This document shows, in pieces, positions 44,797 to 52,600 of a stretch of DNA of 64,000 nucleotides. Position numbers and translations under genes: made by a program. This DNA comes from CAYZQH01 sp050300015 (GTDB taxonomy: Bacteria > Pseudomonadota > Gammaproteobacteria > Pseudomonadales > Cellvibrionaceae). The stretch is from the NCBI GenBank assembly GCA_050300015.1, contig JBNKWZ010000012.1, positions 1 through 64,000 of the forward strand, read 5' to 3'. The notes under the pieces are model-generated. The model saw nothing but the letters and a program-made list of their open reading frames with translations, ran no database searches and was not told the origin of the DNA. Position 1 is the first letter of the stretch. The number at the start of each line of letters is the position of its first letter.

Positions 44797-45996
44797 ATGG
44801 ATAAAGTCCTAATCATTGATGATGACCGGTTTACGCAAAACCTTCTGCAAAAATCGCTGTTTCAACACTATGAGGTCAGAACCGCCGACGATGGCACCAC
44901 TGGGTTGTATGTGGCCAACCAATGGCAGCCCGACGTGATACTACTGGATGTGGAGATGCCCGGCAAAAACGGCTACGAGGTATGCGACGCACTCAAACAA
45001 GCCCCAGAAACACATGACATCCCCGTGGTGTTTTTATCATCTCACACATCCACACGCGAACATTTACTTGGCTTTGAAGTGGGTGGCGATGATTTTTTAG
45101 TCAAGCCCTGCAGTGAAAAAGTTTTGCGCAAAAAATTGGCTATTTTATCGGATTACTTTAAGCAGAAAAAATCCCTTAAAAACACCATATCCACCGCCGA
45201 AAAAACCGCTCACCAAGCACTGACCACCAGCTTCGAGCTGGGAAAGTCAGTGCGTTTTGTAGAGCGCACCTATAGCACTCCCAACTACGAAGCTCTTGGC
45301 AAGGCCATTATGGAGGTCATGTCGGATTTATCGCTGTCTGCCTGTGTGATGTTTAAAACCGAGGGCGGGCCTAAATATTACTCCACCAGTGGTGCGGTTG
45401 CGCCCTTGGAGATGGACATTTTAACCAAGCTTCACGGTGAAGCCCGTTTTTTGGATTTTGGCTGCAGAACTCAAGTGAACTACCCGCAAGTGGCCCTTTT
45501 GGTTAAAAATATGCCACTTCAGGACCGCGTCCGTTATGGCCGTATCAAAGACACCCTCCCATTTGTATTAGGTGCAACCGACGCCAAAATTCGGGTGTTG
45601 GACGCAGAGCAAGCGCTACGCGCGCAAAACGAGCAAGTGCTTTATTCGGTAAAGGTACTGGATAAATTACTTAAAAAAGTGCACCAAAAGTTATCTGCAG
45701 GGCAAGACCAAATCAAACGCTCCATTAGCCACTTGAACCAAGAGTTAAGCTTAGAGATTCACAAAATAGGACTTGAAACCGACCAAGAAGAATACATTTT
45801 GAACCATGTGGAAGACCTTGCGGAAGCGTTACACAATAACTTTATAACCTCCCAACCCATCGAAAAAGTCCTGTCGGAAACCATCGTGTTGTTAAATGAT
45901 TTGGCCCATGCGCAAAATAAAATCATTTCCCACAACCTTTCCTCCAACACCCAAGAAGACTCCAATACCATCACCGATGATATAGAATTGTTTTAG
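44797..45996 (+). CDS. Response regulator with an uncharacterised 270-residue C-terminal domain
   Basis: 399 residues. The receiver domain (about 1-125) is canonical: acidic D8-D10, phospho-acceptor D51 in L-L-D-V-E-M-P-G, S-S near 86 and lysine in D-F-L-V-K-P. The remainder (about 130-399) has no output domain I recognise. It begins with helical linker sequence, then a mixed region (about 160-265) that may be a GAF-like or heme-sensor-like fold, and ends in long amphipathic helices (about 268-390) likely to coil. No DNA-binding helix-turn-helix or GGDEF is visible. The last third could act as a dimerisation or chemotaxis-type signalling element. No histidine kinase gene is adjacent. Confidence 0.8.
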   Translation: MDKVLIIDDDRFTQNLLQKSLFQHYEVRTADDGTTGLYVANQWQPDVILLDVEMPGKNGYEVCDALKQAPETHDIPVVFLSSHTSTREHLLGFEVGGDDFLVKPCSEKVLRKKLAILSDYFKQKKSLKNTISTAEKTAHQALTTSFELGKSVRFVERTYSTPNYEALGKAIMEVMSDLSLSACVMFKTEGGPKYYSTSGAVAPLEMDILTKLHGEARFLDFGCRTQVNYPQVALLVKNMPLQDRVRYGRIKDTLPFVLGATDAKIRVLDAEQALRAQNEQVLYSVKVLDKLLKKVHQKLSAGQDQIKRSISHLNQELSLEIHKIGLETDQEEYILNHVEDLAEALHNNFITSQPIEKVLSETIVLLNDLAHAQNKIISHNLSSNTQEDSNTITDDIELF

Positions 45997-46533
45997 GTTT
46001 GGGTTTTGGCTTCTCAATACAGGTAAGCGTCCAAGTTTTTGCACCTCTGGCAAATCAAAATTACCTCCAGAACCAGTAGTTCCCCACTTCTATCTTAGGT
46101 CAAAGAGTTAATTTCGCCTTTCGGCGAGTGGCTTTTTTGATTGACCTAAAAGGTCATGCGCATTCATACCCCCATCGGCATTCACAATTCCCCTTACAGC
46201 AGACGCTCCAACCAATTTGACTGCCCTGTCAACAAACGTTGCGAATTTGACCTAACTCTTTCGCCTCGCTGGCGAGTCGGGGTGCCGATTCCAGCGCATG
46301 AATCAGCGCTTTGGGCTACGTTTCTTTAGACAAGTAAAGAAAGGTAGCTCGGCCGAGAGGCCGAAACCTCTCTTTTAAATCGACTTGCCAGCAAGGCAAA
46401 ACGAGTAGGTCCGATTAAACTAAAAGGGTGGAAGCTCAGAAACCCACAGAGGTGTTAACCTTCTGAAGAATAAACATAAATCGCTAACGAAGGAAGGTAA
46501 CCGCGTAACGCGGAATAACAAAAACTGAACCGT
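45997..46533. repeat. Hairpin-rich intergenic element
   Basis: 537 bases with no gene but a string of stem-loops: TCGCC-TTTC-GGCGA (46114-46127), TCGCC-TCGCT-GGCGA (46261-46275), a 12-bp stem with one mismatch formed by CTACGTTTCTTT (46316-46327) and AAAGAAAGGTAG (46336-46347), CGGCC-GAGA-GGCCG with a GNRA tetraloop (46350-46363), and CCGCG-TAA-CGCGG (46501-46513). TTAGGTCAA (46095-46103) is matched by TTGACCTAA (46141-46149) around the first hairpin. This resembles a dispersed palindromic repeat found between genes in related bacteria, though no second copy is in this window. The first hairpin plus nearby GCTTTTTT could end the response-regulator transcript. Confidence 0.5.
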
Positions 46534-46815
46534 TTATTGCGCCACGGCATTGGGCGCGAACATCAACCCCAGGGTATTTCGGTGGCAATGCATCACGCGC
46601 ATTGTAACGGGCTTTTCATTCACCGGACCGATGATTCTTTTAAACAATACGTTAACAACGGTGCCCACCGGTGGTAAGGGCCCATTCTCCACAATAACTT
46701 GCGCGCCACCATCAGAAATGTCTCGTGTAAACCCGATCACTGAGCCAAAAGACGGATGGGACAATTCCACTCTAATTGAAGTGATGGTGCGTTCATAGCG
46801 ACGCCGCTCTTCCAC
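46534..46815 (-). CDS. PilZ-domain protein
   Basis: 93 residues, a single PilZ domain. The cyclic-di-GMP motifs are present as R-R-R-Y-E-R at residues 4-9 (RxxxR class) and D-I-S-D-G-G-A near residue 32 (D/NxSxxG). Such proteins switch motility, pili or exopolysaccharide output by binding cyclic-di-GMP. It stands alone; the upstream region contains the DnaA-box cluster. Confidence 0.9.
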   Translation of the reverse strand: MEERRRYERTITSIRVELSHPSFGSVIGFTRDISDGGAQVIVENGPLPPVGTVVNVLFKRIIGPVNEKPVTMRVMHCHRNTLGLMFAPNAVAQ

Positions 46816-47191
46816 TGGCTACCCTCTTTACTGTTAGTGTTGTCCTTATTCAGTTATAGCACTTATGACGACTTTCGCACGCTCACCTTCACAAAATGCA
46901 TACAGCCTAACAGGTTATTCACAAGCAACCCCAAAAGACTTGTGGATAACTCAGTTTTGCACAGTATCTGTGGATAATTCTGTGTGGTATCTTTTGGTAA
47001 ACAGCTGAATTCCGCATGATGACGGCTTTGCCATAAATTGTTCGCACTTTGATCAAAATTTAAAAAACGTTATTTTTCAACAACTTACGATTGTCAACAG
47101 GTTTAGAGCAAAATGCGACTGTTTTATTTTAGCACTCAAAGGCTATCGAGTACCGGTGTGGAAAAGTAACGCCCTATTTCGCTGCAGCGCG
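46816..47191. other. AT-rich intergenic region with DnaA-box-like sites
   Basis: 376 bases between the PilZ gene start and the end of the MBL hydrolase gene. It contains three DnaA-box-like 9-mers in its left part and an AT-rich stretch at about 47030-47095 including GATCAAAATTTAAAAAACG. No gene is supported. Confidence 0.6.
46915..46977. promoter_or_regulatory. Cluster of three DnaA-box-like sites
   Basis: TTATTCACA at 46915-46923 (plus strand, one mismatch from TTATCCACA), and two perfect boxes read as TGTGGATAA at 46941-46949 and 46969-46977 (minus strand), the last two 28 bp apart. They lie directly upstream of the PilZ gene on its transcription side. The cluster could regulate that gene or titrate DnaA. 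Flanking gene orientation (converging rather than diverging) does not favour a chromosome origin. Confidence 0.55.
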
Positions 47192-47989
47192 TCAAAATGT
47201 ATCAATTTCTGCCGGAACCCAGCGCTTATCCTGAACGGTTCTCCATGATAAACCTTCATCCTGGGAAGCGAGAGACATAGAGCAATGCGAGGACACCGCA
47301 TCGACAAAAGCCTCACGTACCAACGCAGGGTTATTGTTTTTTTCACTGATGTGCCCAAGCGCCAGCACGGACAATTGCTCCGTGCCAAGGTCTTCGAAAA
47401 AAGCACGGGCCTGATGGTTGCTCAAGTGGCCCCAAGCGCCACCCACACGTTGCTTTAAAAAGGGGGGATAGGGGCCTTGCGCTAGCAGGCTCACGTCGTG
47501 GTTGGCTTCTAAGAACAGTCCGTGGCAATCAGAGAAGGCATCCACCACCCGCTGAGTATAAGAGCCCAAATCCGTCACTATGCCAAAACGAAGCCCGCGG
47601 TGTTCAAATCGATAAGCCACCGGGTCGGCTGCGTCATGGGCCACCGGTATGGGTGAGACCGTAAAGTCCCCGATTTGAAAGTCGCGGTAGTCTTCAATAA
47701 AACGGAGGTCTTCGATGGCGTCAAACTGCCGCCCCGTTTTCGTAGCCGGCGTCATAAAAACCGGTACCCGCCATCGTCGCGCGCAGGCCACCGCACCTTT
47801 GACATGGTCGGCATGCTCGTGCGTAATTAAAATTGCATCTAGCTGGGCGGGCTCGACGCCCAAAACCGTGATTCTGCGAGTGGTCTCCGCAAGGGACAAC
47901 CCACAATCCACCAATAGGTGCGTATCACCCGCACGCACCAGTGTGGCGTTGCCTCGACTTCCACTGCCTAAGCTCGCAAATTCGATCAT
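47192..47989 (-). CDS. MBL-fold metallo-hydrolase, YycJ/WalJ-like
   Basis: 265 residues. Starts with F-A-S-L-G-S-G-S-R-G-N-A-T-L, typical of the YycJ branch, and carries the metal motif T-H-E-H-A-D-H at about residue 55, with later S-N-H-Q-A and L-G-H-I-S-E-K-N-N. These proteins are thought to be nucleases (5'-3' exonuclease activity has been reported for the family). It follows bamC by 3 bases on the same strand, so dapA-bamC-MBL is a likely operon. Confidence 0.88.
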   Translation of the reverse strand: MIEFASLGSGSRGNATLVRAGDTHLLVDCGLSLAETTRRITVLGVEPAQLDAILITHEHADHVKGAVACARRWRVPVFMTPATKTGRQFDAIEDLRFIEDYRDFQIGDFTVSPIPVAHDAADPVAYRFEHRGLRFGIVTDLGSYTQRVVDAFSDCHGLFLEANHDVSLLAQGPYPPFLKQRVGGAWGHLSNHQARAFFEDLGTEQLSVLALGHISEKNNNPALVREAFVDAVSSHCSMSLASQDEGLSWRTVQDKRWVPAEIDTF

Positions 47990-47992
47990 GGA

Positions 47993-49132
47993 TTAAATAA
48001 GGTTGCGCCGCAAATAGGCCAACATTAATTTGGCGCGATCGCTCTCAAGCTCTGCGCCATCGTAGCGGCGCAGACGCGCCACCCAAGCATTTCCATCCTT
48101 TGAGGGTGAGACGACCATTAGGTAGCCTGCGCCCTTTTTGAGTGGGTCGCCAAACTGCACGCCCTTAACCTGGGAAAATAGCACTTTAGCGTCAGGGGTA
48201 TCCACCAAGTGCGCTAGCGCCTCTGATAAACTGACAGGTGCCTCTGTGACTGGGGCAGTATCTCCCCAAGTAAAAAGTCGAACAAACCAGTTCGGACGTT
48301 GGTAATCACCCGTAAATTGGAAATACACCAAGCCATCTTCGTCTTGCTCTGCCCAACGGGTAAATCCCCCTGTCTGTATGCCATGCGCCAAGGATGCCCA
48401 AGCGCGAGCCTTATCTAGATACAACACCAGTACAGGCTCGCCGTCTAGTACCGTCACCTCGGCTTTACTTTTACCACCAACGCTTTGTCCCAGTAACGAG
48501 GCCGCCTTATTACCAACGCGCTCAGCCAGGAAGTTTGCAACGCCTTCTAATAACCAACGTTCCTTGTCTGGGTCCATCGAAGTAGCAGGCCATTCCTCTA
48601 AAGTTTTGGTTGCTGACTGATGATGCAATACGTGAATCTCTGTGGTTTCTACCCTCACGCCTTTTTCAATTCTAATGCGATAATTCGAGTGAAGTACGTC
48701 ATCCGATTTAAACTGCACCCAATCGGTTTCAATCAACCCCGAGGCTGCGTCGCTTCTGGCGACACTGATCCCCGTTTGGGTCAGGTAACTTTGCGCCAAA
48801 GGCCACACTTGACTGGGCGGAGCCTCTACCAATACCCACTCTCGACCATCCACCTTTTGAATTTTAACCTTGGCCGCCTCACGTTCTGGGCTCATAGGCT
48901 CTGGGCGCGGAACGACATTCCCGCCAATATCCGTGGAAATCAACGCATCCATTCTTTGGGGGACTTCCGGGATGGGGTACAACGGCTCCAATGGTGTGCT
49001 GTTCACATCTTCGGGCAACAAAACGGAGGGCAGCGAAACTGATCGCTGATATTCCTCACTTCTGTCGGTATAGGCACACCCCGTTAGAACCGCGCACACG
49101 GCCACCACTTTTATCAACAAGTTCATTCGCAT
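47993..49132 (-). CDS. bamC: Outer-membrane assembly lipoprotein BamC
   Basis: 379 residues from the ATG at 49132; the TTG two codons earlier is an alternative. The lipobox is L-T-G-C at about residue 19, followed by an unstructured acidic stretch and two helix-grip domains (about 95-215 and 225-340). BamC (NlpB/DapX) is a lipoprotein of the BAM complex that folds beta-barrels into the outer membrane. The gene follows dapA after 15 bases, as in Escherichia coli where it was first named for that neighbour. Confidence 0.9.
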   Translation of the reverse strand: MRMNLLIKVVAVCAVLTGCAYTDRSEEYQRSVSLPSVLLPEDVNSTPLEPLYPIPEVPQRMDALISTDIGGNVVPRPEPMSPEREAAKVKIQKVDGREWVLVEAPPSQVWPLAQSYLTQTGISVARSDAASGLIETDWVQFKSDDVLHSNYRIRIEKGVRVETTEIHVLHHQSATKTLEEWPATSMDPDKERWLLEGVANFLAERVGNKAASLLGQSVGGKSKAEVTVLDGEPVLVLYLDKARAWASLAHGIQTGGFTRWAEQDEDGLVYFQFTGDYQRPNWFVRLFTWGDTAPVTEAPVSLSEALAHLVDTPDAKVLFSQVKGVQFGDPLKKGAGYLMVVSPSKDGNAWVARLRRYDGAELESDRAKLMLAYLRRNLI

Positions 49133-49153
49133 AATCAATTCTTTATTATTGTG

Positions 49154-50032
49154 TTACCGCAAACAGCCCGCGCTAACCAGTGCATTTAGGACGCTCGAGT
49201 GATGCGGTTCAGACAATTCGGTGAGCGGTAAGCGTATGCCTTTACCAATTTTACCCATTTTCCACAGTGCCCATTTGACAGGAATAGGGTTAGCCTCCAA
49301 AAACAGTGTTTGATGCAAGGGCCGCAGAGGCTCATCCAGTCGCTTGGCCTCGGCCGTATTACCAGCGATGGCCGCTTCACACATCTTGGCCACTGCCGCA
49401 GGGGCAACATTGGCTGTTACAGAGATCTCACCATGCCCGCCAAGTTCCATAAATTCGCGCGCGGTTTCGTCATCCCCAGACAGCAAAACAAAATCTTCCG
49501 GTACAAGCGCTTGAATGGCCCGCAGTCGATCCATGCTGCCGGTTGCCTCCTTAATGCCAACAATGTTGTCGACTTCGGAGAGCCGCGCGACGGTTTCTGG
49601 CAATAGATCTACAGCGGTGCGACCTGGCACGTTATAGAGAATTTGAGGGATATCCACAGCGTTTGCGATAGCCTGATGGTGCCGAAACAACCCCTCTTGC
49701 GTGGGTTTATTGTAATAAGGTGCCACCAACAAGCACGCATCAGCGCCTTTGTCTTTTGCCATCTGAGTCCATTCAATCGCCTCACTGGTAGAATTGGCGC
49801 CAGTACCCGCCACCACAGGAACGCGCCCAGCCACCTGACTGGCCACGCGACGGATCACCTCCATGTGTTCCTCAACATTTAAAGTGGGCGACTCACCGGT
49901 GGTGCCCACTGCCACTATGGCGTGAGACCCTTGGTCAATATGCCACTCCACCAACGCCGCAAGCGCCTGCCAATCCAGTGCACCATCTTCCAGCATTGGG
50001 GTGACCAGGGCCACCATACTGCCTCGAAACAT
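49154..50032 (-). CDS. dapA: 4-hydroxy-tetrahydrodipicolinate synthase DapA
   Basis: 292 residues from the ATG at 50032, which has GGAG 6 bases before it; the longer upstream frame adds only unusual residues. DapA condenses pyruvate with aspartate semialdehyde, the first step committed to lysine and diaminopimelate. The catalytic lysine is in I-V-G-I-K-E-A-T-G, the tyrosine in I-L-Y-N-V-P-G-R-T, and T-T-G-E-S-P-T lies near residue 45. No lysine riboswitch is visible upstream. bamC lies 22 bases downstream. Confidence 0.96.
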   Translation of the reverse strand: MFRGSMVALVTPMLEDGALDWQALAALVEWHIDQGSHAIVAVGTTGESPTLNVEEHMEVIRRVASQVAGRVPVVAGTGANSTSEAIEWTQMAKDKGADACLLVAPYYNKPTQEGLFRHHQAIANAVDIPQILYNVPGRTAVDLLPETVARLSEVDNIVGIKEATGSMDRLRAIQALVPEDFVLLSGDDETAREFMELGGHGEISVTANVAPAAVAKMCEAAIAGNTAEAKRLDEPLRPLHQTLFLEANPIPVKWALWKMGKIGKGIRLPLTELSEPHHSSVLNALVSAGCLR

Positions 50033-50126
50033 CATATTCTCCATGGGACAGAAAAGGGGGGTCATGGTACTGAGTTGGCCTCTAAAAAACTAGGTCGCCA
50101 AAGGACATTTGTTTTAATTGAGGCCC

Positions 50127-50960
50127 CTATTGGTCGGTCAACTTCTGCTGTTGCAACGGCGGCTCAGCCGCCTCAGGCTTAACCGGCCCGTCAATCGGCG
50201 CGCTGCCGGCAAAAATTCCAGCAATGGCGTAGGCCATTTGCTGAAACATAGTGTCTTTGGCCTCTTCTAAGGTCAAATTGGCTTTGTTCGCGGAGGTGAC
50301 GATGCGTGTGCGGTAGGATGTGTGCGTAACCACCTCTGAAGTGATCAAATCTGTCGCCCCAGTATCACCCTGCATCAGGTGAACCTCGGTATCTTTACGC
50401 ACAACCACATCATCAGCGGCCATCTCCCGAACTTCTACATCGGCAACCAACACGTAACGCACATCGCTCACCGAGGCATTCACAGCTCCCTCAATGGCCC
50501 CCATTATGATAGCCGCACCGAGCAACTTCAGGAAATCCTCGGCGCCATCAGAATCACTCAGGTCGGCATACTCTAATAAAGAAAACATACTGGCCGATAC
50601 CGAGCCGCCGTACCCCTCCTTCACCAATTTTTCTGCTGCTGTGATACTGGCCTTTTCGAGGTTAAAGACCGATACCAATAGATAGTAATCCGCTTCCTCC
50701 GGGTTATCTGTCAACTGGTACTCCTGCCCACCCTCAGACAGTGACTCTGTCACATACTGATTGAACGCCGCACGCGGAAACGCCTCCACGCCGCTACGCA
50801 GTTCAATATATAGCGTGCGCCTATCAGCAGAGGGAGGCTCGACAAATATGGCTGTAGAAATACGCGTTTGAACATCGACGGCTTGCTTTTCCAGCGAGAG
50901 CTGAGCGGCCGCACAACCTGTTAGCAGCCAAGCCAGGGCCACCGCGCCTAAAAACTTCAT
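50127..50960 (-). CDS. traT: TraT-family outer-membrane lipoprotein
   Basis: 277 residues from the ATG at 50960 (longer frames start in non-coding DNA). The lipobox is L-L-T-G-C. The body matches plasmid TraT in several places: T-x-I-x-V-E-P-P-S/A after the helical start, and the C-terminal Y-R-T-R-I-V-T-S-A-N-K-A-N-L with E-E-A-K, close to the plasmid sequence Y-Q-T-R-V-V-S-N-A-N-K-V-N-L. A central stretch G-A-A-I-I-M-G-A-I-E-G-A may insert in membrane. It has an extra proline-rich C-terminal tail of about 25 residues. Plasmid TraT mediates surface exclusion and serum resistance; no conjugation genes are near, so this copy has an unknown chromosomal role. Confidence 0.82.
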   Translation of the reverse strand: MKFLGAVALAWLLTGCAAAQLSLEKQAVDVQTRISTAIFVEPPSADRRTLYIELRSGVEAFPRAAFNQYVTESLSEGGQEYQLTDNPEEADYYLLVSVFNLEKASITAAEKLVKEGYGGSVSASMFSLLEYADLSDSDGAEDFLKLLGAAIIMGAIEGAVNASVSDVRYVLVADVEVREMAADDVVVRKDTEVHLMQGDTGATDLITSEVVTHTSYRTRIVTSANKANLTLEEAKDTMFQQMAYAIAGIFAGSAPIDGPVKPEAAEPPLQQQKLTDQ

Positions 50961-51106
50961 TGTGCTCTCTCCATACGTTATCACTACGGTGCCCTTCCTA
51001 TGTTCCAAAGCGACCCGGTTCATGCTTCAGTCAGCGTCACAACCCAATAGCCAGTCGCCCCCCGGGTGCGGCAGCACGCTCCAGCGCTGAACTCGACGGC
51101 GTGAGT

Positions 51107-52237
51107 TTACCACTTTTGACTCTTCCGAATGCTCTCCACCAGTCGCTTTGCGTTGTTGATATGGTGGGGTATCCGTGGATGCGCACCATAGCCCGTAAAA
51201 GGGAAAAACAAGGTCTCTATGCGTTCATCCCCTTTTGCCCTAAGGTCCGCTACGGCCGCACGAATATAGTTGGGCCACTTATCTGTCGCGGTGGCATCCA
51301 TGCTGCCCAAAGCGCAAATAATCGTTGCCTGCGGGTATTGGGCCCTTATGGACGTCACAAAGTTCACATACGCTTGTACACGCTGCTCGTCGTTTGGCTC
51401 TGGCACCAATCGATGGTGGTCGTCTATCAGCCAACTGTCGTTTTGAAACAAATTAATGACCACCACGTGAGGTGTCCATTGACTAAAATCCCATTGCGAG
51501 TGATTATCGCCCACGGCGTCCAATTGATCATAGAACTGGGGCATCACAAATGGAAACCAAGACACCATAATGCCAATGCCGCTTTGAGAGATACTGTGCA
51601 ACTCAGCATTGAGCTCGCGCGCAGCTATCGCCCCATAAGACCAGTAATGATTTTTTTCAGACAATAGATCATCGGCCCCGTTGATGGCAGCTTCATTCCC
51701 CATACCTGAGGTAATGGAATCCCCATAAATTTCGATGCGTCTTTTTGGGCGCTTTGGCGGTAACATTAATTTTGCATCAGCCGCCAGCACTAAACCGTTA
51801 AAGGCTGTACGCCCTTCCTCTCCTTCCGTTCGCTTATAGATCTCCAGCGAATGCTCGCCGGCCCCTAAAGTGCTTGAAACCCAATAGCGATGCGCCCCTT
51901 GCTTCGCCTCAATGACATACGGATGCGAGTCATTACCATCCACAATGACATTAAAATAGTTTTTGCCCAATTGGTCATCGAATAAAATTTCCAAATGGTT
52001 ACCGGTAAAACGCGCTTTTATAGAAGTCCCAGGCCAACTTAAGGTTGGAGCTTTTTTGTTTTTAAAATCCACTCGACCGGTATATTGCAAGCTGGGCTCA
52101 TCCGCCGACACCATTTTGAGGGATGCGGGCAAAGGGCTAGTATCGAGTGCCTCGGCAAGCACGTTTGAGGCACTGGTGGCAATCACACACACCCACAGCC
52201 CAATGCGCGCCCAACGGATCAATTTCGTTTTTATCAT
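51107..52237 (-). CDS. Carbohydrate esterase family 2-like SGNH esterase
   Basis: 376 residues with an N-terminal signal peptide ending around A-S-N-V-L-A. A jelly-roll domain (about 45-155) precedes an SGNH domain (about 160-376), the CE2 order. The nucleophile serine is in Y-G-D-S-I-T-S-G-M-G-N, the oxyanion segment in N-L-F-Q-N-D, and the C-terminal histidine region reads G-A-H-P-R-I-P-H-H. CE2 enzymes remove acetyl groups from xylan or mannan. The block-II motif differs slightly (N-L-F-Q-N-D for N-L-G-T-N-D). It stands alone, exported, and fits a polysaccharide-degrading lifestyle. Confidence 0.88.
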   Translation of the reverse strand: MIKTKLIRWARIGLWVCVIATSASNVLAEALDTSPLPASLKMVSADEPSLQYTGRVDFKNKKAPTLSWPGTSIKARFTGNHLEILFDDQLGKNYFNVIVDGNDSHPYVIEAKQGAHRYWVSSTLGAGEHSLEIYKRTEGEEGRTAFNGLVLAADAKLMLPPKRPKRRIEIYGDSITSGMGNEAAINGADDLLSEKNHYWSYGAIAARELNAELHSISQSGIGIMVSWFPFVMPQFYDQLDAVGDNHSQWDFSQWTPHVVVINLFQNDSWLIDDHHRLVPEPNDEQRVQAYVNFVTSIRAQYPQATIICALGSMDATATDKWPNYIRAAVADLRAKGDERIETLFFPFTGYGAHPRIPHHINNAKRLVESIRKSQKW

Positions 52238-52600
52238 TTATTCAGTTCCTAAAGTGGGGGTTACCAACCACAGAGCCAACCTCTGTAAAAGCGACAACGG
52301 TATCGCCAGAATCGGTAAAAATCAATCGCTAGGTGAGGCGTAGGCAGCCGTACAGCAACCTACGAGCCGACAGGAGCGCTCAAATGTTCAGTCAAAGTAG
52401 AAACACATAAAGTGAAATAATAGGTTGGTGCTTTTTGCACAGACCATTAATATTTCTTGGCCCCCATGGATGGCCAAAATGCTTTTTTGCAGGCGCAAAA
52501 AACGGCCAAAACACTGCCTTAAATTCGAAAACACCTGAAGACCAGAGCCTATTGGGGCCTAGTCAGAGGCTCCCCGGTATCAACTCCGGGTTTTATGCAA
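52238..52600. other. Intergenic region between the CE2-like gene and nitA
   Basis: 363 bases. TTTTTTGC-AGGC-GCAAAAAA (52483-52502) is an 8-bp perfect stem with T and A runs. CCCGG-tatcaact-CCGGG followed by TTTT (52573-52594) is terminator-like on the plus strand and might act in both directions at the end of nitA. No gene is supported. Confidence 0.5.

Noticed and set aside
46816..47191. DnaA-box cluster considered as chromosomal origin
   Set aside because: No dnaA, rpmH, gidA or parAB nearby, genes on the two sides do not diverge from it, and only three boxes are seen.
49980..50126. Lysine riboswitch before dapA
   Set aside because: The gap upstream of the dapA start is too short (95 bases) and lacks the multi-helix pattern of the lysine aptamer.
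50127..50960. Conjugative plasmid or integrated element because of TraT
   Set aside because: All neighbouring genes (dapA, bamC, esterase) are chromosomal and no transfer genes or att sites are visible.
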